DNA of 40,439 nucleotides. It comes from Bacilli bacterium (GTDB lineage: Bacteria > Bacillota_I > Bacilli_A > RFN20 > CAG-826). Below the pieces are notes generated by a model. That model was given only the letters and a program-made list of their open reading frames with translations, had not been told where the DNA came from and made no database searches. This document shows, in pieces, positions 11,288-20,986 of this stretch (within the stretch, counting starts at the first letter, position 1; every line of letters begins with the position of its first letter). The position numbers were made by a program, and so were the translations under genes. The DNA is taken from assembly GCA_028690575.1 (NCBI GenBank), contig JAQVAY010000004.1, positions 1-40,439 on the forward strand. The letters are read 5' to 3'.

Positions 11288-12499
11288 TTACTCTTTTGCT
11301 TTAATCCTCTTTAAACGAGTTACTTCAGCAATGCCGTCTTTACATTTCAAAGTTATTTCACCTTCGATGAGAGGAGAAAGATATTTGCGGAATTCTTCTG
11401 ACATGCGAGTGTTATCCACAACCATTGAGTCAGGAATACGAGCTTCTGCGTTAGCGACTTTGTTTAAATCAGCTAATTCATAATTAATGATATAAGGGTG
11501 AGTAGAAATTCTTTTGAAAACTACCATTTGCCCAGTAATGCCTTGCAAAGCGGTTTGAACAGCGATTTCACCAGTGCGAACAGCCTCATTTCGATCAGTC
11601 AAAGAAATAAAAGCCGGGAACGCTCTTTGAGTAAGCGAAAGTTCGACTGAACGAGTAGGAATATTCAAACGATCCTCGACAATGTTGCATAAGTCAGCTG
11701 CGGCTCCGCCTAATTGAGCGTGGCCAAAACCATCAACACGGACTCGCGACATATCGCGTGGAAAGACAATTCCTTCAGAGATAGCAACAAGAGCATATCC
11801 TTTTTCTTCGTAGACTTTTTTGACATCCATTAAGAATTTTTCAAGATCGAATGGGCGTTCCGGAATATAAAATAAATGAGGTCTTGTATCTTCAGGAAGT
11901 AAATCTGGAGCAGCGGTTAACCATCCAGCATTACGTCCCATGATTTCAATAATGTGAATTTTGCCTTTTTTAAAACACTTAGCATCCATAGCAAATCCGT
12001 TAATAGCATTGATGACAAATTTGGCTGCGCTGGGGAACCCTAAAGAGTGATCAGTACATGCTAAATCGTTATCGATGGTTTTTGGAACACCAATGACGAT
12101 CATATCTAAGCCAAGTTCTTTAACTAATAAAGATAACTTATTACAGGTATCCATCGAATCATTTCCACCATTAACAAAAACATATTTGATGTGATGCTTT
12201 TTGAGATTATCAATAATTTTTAAGTAGATTGGATCATGAAAATCCTTTGGCAGTTTTCTTCTTGTGGTTCCCAAGATGGATCCTGGAGTTTGAAGAAGCA
12301 ATTCAATTTGTTCACTATCTTCTAAACCAAGATCGATGAGATCATCATCAATAAGTCCCTCAATACCATGTTGAGAGCCATATATGTGATCAATGAGATC
12401 GGGGTGTCTTTTGCCTTCGAGAATCGCTCCATATAAAGAGGAATTAATTACTGAAGTTGGGCCTCCCGATTGAATGTATACCATATTTTTGCTTTCCAT
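11288..12499 (-). CDS. 6-phosphofructokinase, probably pyrophosphate-dependent
   Basis: SGGPTSVINSS, NGGNDSMDT, GVPKTIDNDL, GRNAGWLTAA. The Asp in GGND and Lys in PKTIDND match PPi-type rather than ATP-type (GGDGS/PGTIDND) enzymes. Confidence 0.85.
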   Translation of the reverse strand: MESKNMVYIQSGGPTSVINSSLYGAILEGKRHPDLIDHIYGSQHGIEGLIDDDLIDLGLEDSEQIELLLQTPGSILGTTRRKLPKDFHDPIYLKIIDNLKKHHIKYVFVNGGNDSMDTCNKLSLLVKELGLDMIVIGVPKTIDNDLACTDHSLGFPSAAKFVINAINGFAMDAKCFKKGKIHIIEIMGRNAGWLTAAPDLLPEDTRPHLFYIPERPFDLEKFLMDVKKVYEEKGYALVAISEGIVFPRDMSRVRVDGFGHAQLGGAAADLCNIVEDRLNIPTRSVELSLTQRAFPAFISLTDRNEAVRTGEIAVQTALQGITGQMVVFKRISTHPYIINYELADLNKVANAEARIPDSMVVDNTRMSEEFRKYLSPLIEGEITLKCKDGIAEVTRLKRIKAKE

Positions 12500-12531
12500 A
12501 TATTAATTTTCCTTTATTCTTACTAGGTAAT

Positions 12532-12560
12532 ATTATCCTAATATTCTAATCAAATTTCAA
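12532..12560 (-). promoter_or_regulatory. sigmaA-like promoter of the pfk-atp operon
   Basis: Minus strand TTGAAA - 17 nt - GATAAT, a few tens of bp upstream of the pfk start. Confidence 0.55.
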
Positions 12561-12729
12561 TAGTTATTGGTCCTGGTAGTCAATAAAGAGAAAGTGAAAT
12601 CAATATTTTTCTTTCATCAATAATCTTTCATTTAATGTGGTCATACCAAAATTGTTTATTTTATTTGCATAATAACGGCGTCCCATATAAAATCAATGTG
12701 CTAGTTTTATATACTAAGGAGGCTATAAT

Positions 12730-14370
12730 ATGTCATTTGCTGTGACCTTTAAACAAGAAACAAAAACTTATGAAAAACCAGTTAGCGTACTCGAGGTGAT
12801 TGGTAATAATCGAGAATACTTATGTGCTTATGTTAATAATCGAGTTCGCGAGTTGACCTATTTGATTAACAAGGACTCTGAAGTAACTCCCTTGACTGTC
12901 AAAGATCGTGATGCGAAACCAACTTATGAAGCATCCCTTCGTTTTTTAGTGGCAATGGCGATGAGAAATATTCATCCAGAAATCGAAATTCGTTTTTCAT
13001 ACAATGTTTCTCGTTCCATTTTCATGCAAATTCTCAATCCAGGTGTGACCAGCACGAACCAAATGGTCAAAGAACTCATTGCTGAAATGAATAGAATTAT
13101 TGACAGAGACATGCCGCTCGTTAGAAGTATTGTCAGCAAAGAAGAAGCTGCCCGTATTTTTAAAGAGGAAGGTTATCAAGATAAAGTTGACATTCTCGAC
13201 TATCGTCCAGAGAAGACTGCTCATATCTATACATGCGGCGGGTATAACAACTACATGTACAACCGTATGGTTCCTTCTACCGGATATATCACTAAATGGG
13301 ATATTAAGTTCTATCATCCTGGCATTATCATTCGTTATCCACGACCTGAATGCGGAGGCGAAATTCCCCCATTTGAAGATGCCCCAACTTTCGGAAAGAC
13401 TTTGAAAAGAGCTCACCAATGGGCAAAAGCCACTGGAGGAGACACCATCGTCAGCATCAATCGTCATCTCAAAGAAGGCGGCCCAGTTGACATGATTAAC
13501 TTAAGTGAACACAAACACAATCAACAATTCTCTGAATTAGGAACAATGATTGAAGTCGACAAAGAAAATATTCGTCTAATTTGTATTGCTGGTCCTTCTT
13601 CTTCCGGAAAAACTACTTTTGCTAATCGTTTAAGAATCGAATTACTCTCTCGAGGAATTAATCCAATCAGAATTTCAATGGATGATTATTATCGTCCCAA
13701 AGCCGAAGCTCCAAAAGATGCTGATGGCAATCCTGATTTAGAATCAGTTGAAGCATTAGATATCGAAACCTTTAACCAAAACATCTCCGATCTTATTTGC
13801 GGATTACCAGTTGATTTGCCAAAATTTGATTTCAAAGTTGGACATCGCGTTAAAGGAAGAACCCTTCAAGTTGGGAGCGATCAACCAATTATCATCGAAG
13901 GCATTCATGCTTTAAATGAAAGAATGACTGCTTCTATTCCTAGCCACCAAAAATTCAAGATTTTCATTGCTCCACAAGCTCAAGTTAATATTGACAACCA
14001 CAACCCATTATCTCTTACTGATTTGCGTCTTTTACGCCGTATCGTCCGCGACTACCAATTCCGCGGCAGCAGCGCAACTGAAACAATGTCAATGTGGGAT
14101 AGCGTTCGCCGTGGCGAGTTCAAGTGGATTTATAACAATCAAGAAGGTGCGAACTATGTTTTCAATTCTTTCTTAACTTATGAATTATGCTGCATGAAAA
14201 AATATGCTTTACCACTACTTGAAGTTATCGATAGTGAAAGTGAATACTTCCCTGTCGCCGAGAGATTAATCAGAATGTTAAAGTTCTTCGAGAATCTTCC
14301 TGATGAATGGGTGCCATGCAATTCCTTAATGCGCGAATTTATCGGCGGCTCATGTTACGCGGATGTGTAA
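12730..14370 (+). CDS. nucleoside kinase (uridine kinase/PRK family) with N-terminal ThrRS-like/TGS region
   Basis: CIAGPSSSGKTTFANRLRIEL P-loop, SMDDYYRP, IIIEGIHALN; N-terminal region resembles the ThrRS-like extension of this family. AAGGAGG Shine-Dalgarno upstream. Confidence 0.88.
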   Translation: MSFAVTFKQETKTYEKPVSVLEVIGNNREYLCAYVNNRVRELTYLINKDSEVTPLTVKDRDAKPTYEASLRFLVAMAMRNIHPEIEIRFSYNVSRSIFMQILNPGVTSTNQMVKELIAEMNRIIDRDMPLVRSIVSKEEAARIFKEEGYQDKVDILDYRPEKTAHIYTCGGYNNYMYNRMVPSTGYITKWDIKFYHPGIIIRYPRPECGGEIPPFEDAPTFGKTLKRAHQWAKATGGDTIVSINRHLKEGGPVDMINLSEHKHNQQFSELGTMIEVDKENIRLICIAGPSSSGKTTFANRLRIELLSRGINPIRISMDDYYRPKAEAPKDADGNPDLESVEALDIETFNQNISDLICGLPVDLPKFDFKVGHRVKGRTLQVGSDQPIIIEGIHALNERMTASIPSHQKFKIFIAPQAQVNIDNHNPLSLTDLRLLRRIVRDYQFRGSSATETMSMWDSVRRGEFKWIYNNQEGANYVFNSFLTYELCCMKKYALPLLEVIDSESEYFPVAERLIRMLKFFENLPDEWVPCNSLMREFIGGSCYADV

Positions 14371-14391
14371 TACTGACAAAAATAAAAAAAT

Positions 14392-14414
14392 AAGGGAACT
14401 TAGTTCCCTTTTTT
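14392..14414. terminator. bidirectional Rho-independent terminator
   Basis: AAGGGAAC-TTA-GTTCCCTT hairpin with T-run downstream and A-rich tract upstream; lies between convergent genes. Confidence 0.8.
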
Positions 14415-15536
14415 CTTGCTTTTTTCCTGAAGTTCCTTAAAATTAACGCTTTCTCGTTTGTGTATATTCACGAGTTGCGAGTAGTAAACGTTTCGCATCG
14501 CTTCATATCTTTTCATTTGTTCAGGACTAACTTCTTTGGCAAATAAAGAAACAAATATTTTTTCTAAACGGAAGAAAGACTCATACAAACTAAGTAGAGT
14601 GATGTAGTAAAAATAATCGCGATTGGAATAAATAAGCATCGGGGTACTATGTATGATTTCAGAGCTCATTTCATAACGTGAATTATACATTGATAGACCA
14701 GCCACTTTTTCTAGTCCATCACGAAAATTTAGTTTAAATGTAGAATCCTTTCCCACTTCCGGAATAGCATATAACCAACCATATTCAATAAACTTTTTTA
14801 TGTCTTTGCTCTTTAGGTCGTATTGTTTCATTTCTTCTTTCATTTGGTTGAATATTTCAGTCTGCTTTTCTTTATTTTCCATCACGTCTTTGAAAGCAAT
14901 ACCATACTGCATATGTTTTAAATAACGATTAATTAGAGGGCGGCCAAAATGTTCTAAAAGTATGAGAGTGCATTCACATTCATGAAGAGTTCTCCAAGAA
15001 GAGAAAGCTTCCGTTTCAAAACCATCAACCAAAAGTGATAAGGCACACTTGGCAATGCTAAGTGATTTCATGAGCAAGTCAGTAATCAAAGTCGAGGCTG
15101 GGTCGTTCTTATTATATTTTTGTAAAATATTGAGGGTAAAATTGATGTAGACACTGAGAGAGGATATCGGTGGAAAGTAGGAGTTGGCGATTCGCCTTTC
15201 CTTGTGTTGAAGTTTAGAAAGGCTAATGTACTTATCGGCCACTATCGAAGCCATCGAAGCTTTAATGTTTTCGTTTTTAATAAATTCGTCGATTTGTTCA
15301 GGGGAACGGACAACGATACTATATAAAAATTCACCAATGCAGTATTCGATAATTTCTAAAGAATTAACATTCACAATTGTCTCAAAAGGAGCCATATCGG
15401 CTAATTGAGAAATGGCCTCCATCGCTAAATCGTAAATTTCAAAAATAAAGTCCTTGTCGAGTGAAGAAGGAACCTTTAAAAAATCGATAATTTTAAAAAC
15501 TTGTTCTTTCCCGAGAGCGTTAATTTTCTTATTCAA
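14400..15536 (-). CDS. DUF5677-like protein
   Basis: All-helical 378 aa; FSSWRTLHECECTLILL and SEIIHSTPMLIYSN resemble the conserved Arg/Glu and late His motifs of DUF5677 proteins (from memory, not searched). Confidence 0.5.
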   Translation of the reverse strand: MNKKINALGKEQVFKIIDFLKVPSSLDKDFIFEIYDLAMEAISQLADMAPFETIVNVNSLEIIEYCIGEFLYSIVVRSPEQIDEFIKNENIKASMASIVADKYISLSKLQHKERRIANSYFPPISSLSVYINFTLNILQKYNKNDPASTLITDLLMKSLSIAKCALSLLVDGFETEAFSSWRTLHECECTLILLEHFGRPLINRYLKHMQYGIAFKDVMENKEKQTEIFNQMKEEMKQYDLKSKDIKKFIEYGWLYAIPEVGKDSTFKLNFRDGLEKVAGLSMYNSRYEMSSEIIHSTPMLIYSNRDYFYYITLLSLYESFFRLEKIFVSLFAKEVSPEQMKRYEAMRNVYYSQLVNIHKRESVNFKELQEKSKKKGN

Positions 15537-18500
15537 TTTCTCTTTCCTCCCCTGTCAGCGCACTGACTAGATATAAACGAATTGGTTTATCGCTGATACT
15601 TTTAATATAATCCCGATAAACATGTAATTGCTTGATGTATTGTTCATCATCGAGGTTTTTCAGTTTAAAATCAACAATAATAATTTCATCGTTTTTAATA
15701 ATCAAACAGTCAATTATTCCGTGAACTTCATTAATGTCATCGTAAAATTCATATTCATGACGAAGGTCTTCGTTTTTGACATTCCTAAATATTGAGGTTT
15801 CTAAAACGTTAAAAACGCATCTTGCTAGTTGTTTGTTTTTTATAAAAGAAATGTCCTTATTTTCATAATCGACAACCTCTAAAAGATGATGGAGTTGAGA
15901 TCCAAATTCCAGAGCTGAAGTATCGGCGAGAACATTTGTTTTCTTACTCGCTGATTTCTTTTCAACCAACTTCGATGGTAGCGATATTTCTTTAATTTTA
16001 ACCATTTTAATCGCTTTTTGCTGAGTTTTTTTATTTATGGATGCATTTTTTAATACATAATCAACACCAATCTGATTTGGTAATTCTAAATATTCAAGAA
16101 AGTCTTTGAAGGATGTCGAACGCTTTAGATCGCCAACAAAAAAAGCCTTTTCGCCTTGGGGATACAGGAAAATTAGTTGCTCTCTTACTCTAGTTATTGC
16201 AACATAGAACAACCTCAATTTTTCTTCGAAATCCTCATGGATATATTTCTCTTTGATTAAATGATGAGGGAATGAATCGAATCCAAAATCATTTGGTAAA
16301 GGAAAGAATATTCCATAAAGGGGTGAAGCGAGAAAAGAGGTGTTTATTTCCTTACGGTAGAAGTTCTTAAATAATCCTGGTAAATAGACTATTGGGTATT
16401 CCAATCCTTTTGAGCGATGAATGGTAATTAAAGTAACAGCGTTGTTTTGACTGCCTTTACGGGGAACTGTTACTTCTAAACCATATTCGGTTAATTCGCT
16501 AAAATATGAGGAAAGTTCGTCAATTGAAAAGCCTAAATCATCCATTGATTTGGCAAAGGAAAGGAAAGAGTCCACCATTTCGACATTGTTATTAAAATTA
16601 TCAAGAGTTAAGAGTTTATGATAGATATCAAATTCTTCATAAAGGGAACGGAGCATTTCGTACAAGGAACGATTTTTGGTTAATTCCACCACTGCCTCAA
16701 TCTTTTGATATAAGGGGGTATGATAATAGAGTTTATTTTTGACAATGTCATATATTTCTTGATCAGGGACACTCAATAAAAAGGAACGAGAGATAGCGAC
16801 GTATGCGTGATTAAATGAATCATCCATAACTCTTTTTGCCACACAGGAAAATAAGGTGATGAGGTTTTTAGTCACAAAACCCAACACTGAATTATCAATT
16901 CGTTCATCTTTAATGACGTTCAAGGGAATTCCAAGAGAGGAAAAATGGCGGTGGTATTTTTCGAAATCACTACCACGATCAACAATGATTGCGAAGTCGC
17001 CATAGCGAGCGGGGCGGTCTACTTTGGTTTCTTTGTCGTAAACTGAAAATTGGTTTTTGATTTTATCGAGGATATCATCAGCGATGATAATGATTTCTTG
17101 ATTCACATTGTCATCATTTTTTCCACTTGGATATCGGTAAATTGTCGGTTGATGGTTTAAGTTTTCTTTGTCACTAGCCCCATAAATAACTGGTTCATAG
17201 AGAAATGGGTGTCCATTTTCATAATCAATTATGTTATTCTTCGCAGACATAAGTTTAGAAAAGGATTTATTAATGAAATTGACAATCTGAAAACGAGAAC
17301 GGAAACTAACATTGAGGTCAATTTCTCGACCTCCACGATTATCTTTATAAGCATTAAATTTATCTTGGAAGATTTGGCAATTAGCATTGCGGAAACGATA
17401 GATTGATTGCTTAACATCACCTACCATGTATAGATTATCACGCGCCAAGGACTGAATTACTCGTTCTTGAACATCTGAGGTATCTTGATATTCATCCACC
17501 ATAATGTAATCAAAGCCATTTTTAATTTCTTTTAAGACTTCAGGTATAGAAATTATCTCAATAGCCATGCGTGCGATATCGGGAAAATCATAACTATGAG
17601 TCTCTTTCTTAAAATCTAAAAATCTCTCTTCAATGGTTTTGACCATATCGACGAGAATTTTCGCGAATGGTTTATAAACAATGAAGCTTTTCAAGATATC
17701 TTCCTGGTGACCGAAGTGACGCTTTTTCAAAATTGAAAATGTCTCAGCAATATAACCTCGTAATGGCTTGTCTTCTTCAGGATAATTTACCTTTTGTTTC
17801 GGTAATGACAAAACATCAAGTAAATCAAAAAGGTTATCGTAGTTCTTAGCGTCAATTAATTGGTCGAGGACATCACAAATCGTGTTGCTATCCTCCGCAT
17901 CGCTGAGTGACTCGCTCATGTTTCTGAGTTCACGAAAAGCAGCAAGAGTTTGCTGATAATAATCTGCGATATAAGAGGAAATGAGCTTTTCATCGTAACA
18001 TTCTTCACTTAGAAAATGGAAAAATGAATCCTTATTAATCTTCAAATTGACAACCTTAATAATTTGATCGACATAATCTCTTAAAACTTGGTCGCTTTTC
18101 AAGCAGAAGGTGTTAATCATTTGGATAAAAAGAGGATCATTTGAAAGATAATATTCATGGAAAACTTGGTCGATAATCTTCTTCTTTTGAATATTAAGCA
18201 AACTAGAATCCATCACATTGATATCGCTTGGAATATGAAGAAATGAACTATATTTTTTGACCAAATATAGGCTAAAAGCATCGAATGTTTCGATATGAGC
18301 CGCTTCAAGTTCGCTTGTTAAATGGCTGGTGGCTGGATCACTTAATAATTTGTCGCGAAGGCGAATTTTCATTTCGCTAGCGGCGGGTTTGGTAAAAGTA
18401 AGGACAAGAAATTTAGACAGTGGGTGACCAGACTTAACAATTTGAAAAATGCGTTCAGTCAAAACAGCAGTTTTGCCACTTCCCGCTCCAGCTGACACCA

Positions 18501-18561
18501 AAACATTGCTCCCAAGAGTTTGAATAGCGTCGATTTGATTTTGTGACCATTTAAATTCCAC
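15529..18561 (-). CDS. addA: ATP-dependent helicase/nuclease subunit A
   Basis: UvrD-like motifs SAGAGSGKTAVLTERI, VDEYQDTSDVQE, VGDVKQSIYRFRNA, LYVAITRVREQLIFL; C-terminal PD-(D/E)XK nuclease GIIDCLIIKNDEIIIVDFKLKN. Confidence 0.96.
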   Translation of the reverse strand: MEFKWSQNQIDAIQTLGSNVLVSAGAGSGKTAVLTERIFQIVKSGHPLSKFLVLTFTKPAASEMKIRLRDKLLSDPATSHLTSELEAAHIETFDAFSLYLVKKYSSFLHIPSDINVMDSSLLNIQKKKIIDQVFHEYYLSNDPLFIQMINTFCLKSDQVLRDYVDQIIKVVNLKINKDSFFHFLSEECYDEKLISSYIADYYQQTLAAFRELRNMSESLSDAEDSNTICDVLDQLIDAKNYDNLFDLLDVLSLPKQKVNYPEEDKPLRGYIAETFSILKKRHFGHQEDILKSFIVYKPFAKILVDMVKTIEERFLDFKKETHSYDFPDIARMAIEIISIPEVLKEIKNGFDYIMVDEYQDTSDVQERVIQSLARDNLYMVGDVKQSIYRFRNANCQIFQDKFNAYKDNRGGREIDLNVSFRSRFQIVNFINKSFSKLMSAKNNIIDYENGHPFLYEPVIYGASDKENLNHQPTIYRYPSGKNDDNVNQEIIIIADDILDKIKNQFSVYDKETKVDRPARYGDFAIIVDRGSDFEKYHRHFSSLGIPLNVIKDERIDNSVLGFVTKNLITLFSCVAKRVMDDSFNHAYVAISRSFLLSVPDQEIYDIVKNKLYYHTPLYQKIEAVVELTKNRSLYEMLRSLYEEFDIYHKLLTLDNFNNNVEMVDSFLSFAKSMDDLGFSIDELSSYFSELTEYGLEVTVPRKGSQNNAVTLITIHRSKGLEYPIVYLPGLFKNFYRKEINTSFLASPLYGIFFPLPNDFGFDSFPHHLIKEKYIHEDFEEKLRLFYVAITRVREQLIFLYPQGEKAFFVGDLKRSTSFKDFLEYLELPNQIGVDYVLKNASINKKTQQKAIKMVKIKEISLPSKLVEKKSASKKTNVLADTSALEFGSQLHHLLEVVDYENKDISFIKNKQLARCVFNVLETSIFRNVKNEDLRHEYEFYDDINEVHGIIDCLIIKNDEIIIVDFKLKNLDDEQYIKQLHVYRDYIKSISDKPIRLYLVSALTGEEREIE

Positions 18562-20881
18562 TATCTTCTATCTCCTCTTGTTTTATTTCTTTTGGAAAAA
18601 CTTTTTGTTCGTATTTGACATAGCAAATATCCTTAAACGGGCAACGTTTGCAAGGCCCGTCTTGATCCAAAAATTGAGGGCGAACGGAAAAAATGTTTTG
18701 CCGAATATTCCTATTTCCCTCAATAAATAATTGAAGAGCCATATCACTTAGCGACTTAAAATAGTCCTTCGTTTGGACGTGACTGTATTTATAGAATTGA
18801 TTATTTTTTGTTAGTTTTAGGCTTTTTATGAATGCAGATTCTTCTCCCGGAATGCCAAAAGTCCCATCAAAACTGCGGATGATATCGATATTATCGATAA
18901 CATAGCCATCCAATTTAAGATAATTGGGAATCAGGGCATCTTCTTTCTCTTCTCTACCAATCGAATCAGGAATGATGTGATGAATGAAGAGCCCAGATAG
19001 GGAATAGTCTTTAAATTGAGGAGATTGAGAAGTCAAAAAAGCGTAAGTCGGTAGCTGAAATGAACTTCCGTATTCAACTAAACTGGGTGTGAACGTTTCC
19101 TTCCCTGTTTTGTAGTCCAGTAAAAACATGTGTTGATTATTTGTTATGATAATTTTATCGATAATACCTTCCACAGTCGTGTTTTTATCAATAGAGATGG
19201 AAAGAAACTTTTCAGTAAATACTTGGGCTTTTTCCATTTTTGAATTGTGTAATTGAATGGCCTCTACCGCCACTTTAATATCAGCTTTTAACTGAATCAA
19301 AAGAACTTGTTCTTCTTCGGTAAACTGATAATCGTTATTATTCAAAGCTGCTTGGTAGGATTTTTCAAAATCAAAATGATCTTGATACATATCTTGAAAT
19401 ATATGATGAGCAACAGTACCCAAAGCAGTGCTAAAGTTACCGGAAAACGGATCAAGCTTGAGGCCAAAGGAAGCATAGTACTGAAATGGACAGGCATAGT
19501 ATGTTTTCATTTTTGAATAGGAATGTTTAAGAAGCATTGAATCATCAAAAACCCGGGCTCCGGTAAAATTGTTATCATAAGAATCGTAAGGAATAGAAAC
19601 AAGTTCTTTTAAAGCATAAAAGTCTTCATTTTTTTCTTGGTAAAATTTGTTTGAATCACAAAGGGTTGCTAAAATCATTTCAGCGTAAGTTTTGCTGTAG
19701 TAAGTTTCTGGTAAATGAGCTTCAACTATTTCCATCCCCCAAATTTTGGCAAAAGGAGATGGATAATAATTATTAGTGGCATATCTTTCAGAATACGAAA
19801 AGTAATAATAATTCTCTTGAGCAAAGAAAGAGGTCAAGACCTGAGATGATATCTTTCCTTTTTCAAGAGACGTATTAAGGGAGATAATGCCTTTTTCTTG
19901 GTCTGTTAGATAGTCACTATCCTGGTAGGATGTGGGAAATAATCCCTCGCGAAAACCAAGCACAAAAACATGAGAGTTTTTTACCATAATTGGTTCACTA
20001 ATAAAGCAAATTGAAGGATGGTAAATATCATCAGGAATTTGGTGATTTTTCAAAGAAGAAAGGAGATATTGATATTGAGCTTCAAAGCTAAAACGTTCAT
20101 CAAAAACTTCGTTAATAACGTCATTCAAAAGGATTTTATTTTCTTCAGAAATCGACATTTGAGAAATACTCTCACTGGCTTTCTTTAAATTTTTGTTTTG
20201 ATGATAATTTTTTAAAAAATCGCAAACAAAGTTTTGACTATATAAGTTCCTAAATAAGGGAATATTAATGTGAAAATGAAAATCGGTTTGAAATCGATTG
20301 AGATAATAGAGGTAATTTGTATCAGAGCAATAAATATATATATCTTTTGAGTTGACTCCCGAATCTAATAAAGAAGAAATTTTATTTAAGCAAGAAAGAA
20401 CCTCTTCATAAATCGTGGGGAACTGCTTTAGTGTTTGGTTATTTCTAATCAATTCGCTGGAGTGAATGTTGATTTGACAGCCAAGAGAGATCAAAGGATT
20501 AATAAGTTCTTTATCTAAAACTGAATAGCCATAAACATCTACACTATTGCCTTTAAAAAGCATGGACAAATAGGGATCTTTTTTTATTAGTCCAAGACCA
20601 TCCATTTTTTCTTTAATGCGAAAAAGGTTTTTCAACTTATCAATGGAATAATTTTTATCAATAAAAGGAAGTAATTGAACGATTTTTTTTGCCACATCAT
20701 CAGAAACATTTTCCTCTATCATGATTTCTTTAATGGCTTGAGTATTAATCTCGCTGAAAAATGAAGCTAAAAAATCTCTTTTATCAATCGTTTTGATATC
20801 AGCAAAAGAATCGGTTTGGCGAAAGAAATTCAATAAATTTTTATGCATTGCATAGGGAGCAATAATATAACGTCTTGTCAT
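18551..20881 (-). CDS. addB: AddB/RexB-like PD-(D/E)XK nuclease subunit
   Basis: GIIDKIIITNNQHMFLLDYKTGK nuclease motif; Fe-S type Cys set (YYACPFQYY plus CKRCPFKDIC); directly upstream of addA with 11 bp overlap. Confidence 0.85.
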   Translation of the reverse strand: MTRRYIIAPYAMHKNLLNFFRQTDSFADIKTIDKRDFLASFFSEINTQAIKEIMIEENVSDDVAKKIVQLLPFIDKNYSIDKLKNLFRIKEKMDGLGLIKKDPYLSMLFKGNSVDVYGYSVLDKELINPLISLGCQINIHSSELIRNNQTLKQFPTIYEEVLSCLNKISSLLDSGVNSKDIYIYCSDTNYLYYLNRFQTDFHFHINIPLFRNLYSQNFVCDFLKNYHQNKNLKKASESISQMSISEENKILLNDVINEVFDERFSFEAQYQYLLSSLKNHQIPDDIYHPSICFISEPIMVKNSHVFVLGFREGLFPTSYQDSDYLTDQEKGIISLNTSLEKGKISSQVLTSFFAQENYYYFSYSERYATNNYYPSPFAKIWGMEIVEAHLPETYYSKTYAEMILATLCDSNKFYQEKNEDFYALKELVSIPYDSYDNNFTGARVFDDSMLLKHSYSKMKTYYACPFQYYASFGLKLDPFSGNFSTALGTVAHHIFQDMYQDHFDFEKSYQAALNNNDYQFTEEEQVLLIQLKADIKVAVEAIQLHNSKMEKAQVFTEKFLSISIDKNTTVEGIIDKIIITNNQHMFLLDYKTGKETFTPSLVEYGSSFQLPTYAFLTSQSPQFKDYSLSGLFIHHIIPDSIGREEKEDALIPNYLKLDGYVIDNIDIIRSFDGTFGIPGEESAFIKSLKLTKNNQFYKYSHVQTKDYFKSLSDMALQLFIEGNRNIRQNIFSVRPQFLDQDGPCKRCPFKDICYVKYEQKVFPKEIKQEEIEDSGI

Positions 20882-20943
20882 GGAAATATTATAGATAATA
20901 TCAATCTAGATATCAATGTAAGCATCAGAAAGGGGCGACAAAA

Positions 20944-20961
20944 AAGAGCCCGAAGGCTCTT
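20944..20961 (-). terminator. Rho-independent terminator with UUCG tetraloop
   Basis: Minus strand AAGAGCC-TTCG-GGCTCTT followed by a T-run, just downstream of the lipoprotein stop. Confidence 0.88.
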
Positions 20962-20986
20962 ATAAAATGAATCTAGGCAATATTAA

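Noticed and set aside
12997-13467. 156-aa minus-strand ORF inside the nucleoside kinase gene
   Set aside because: Fully antisense to a well-supported conserved CDS, no recognisable motif or ribosome site; typical shadow ORF.
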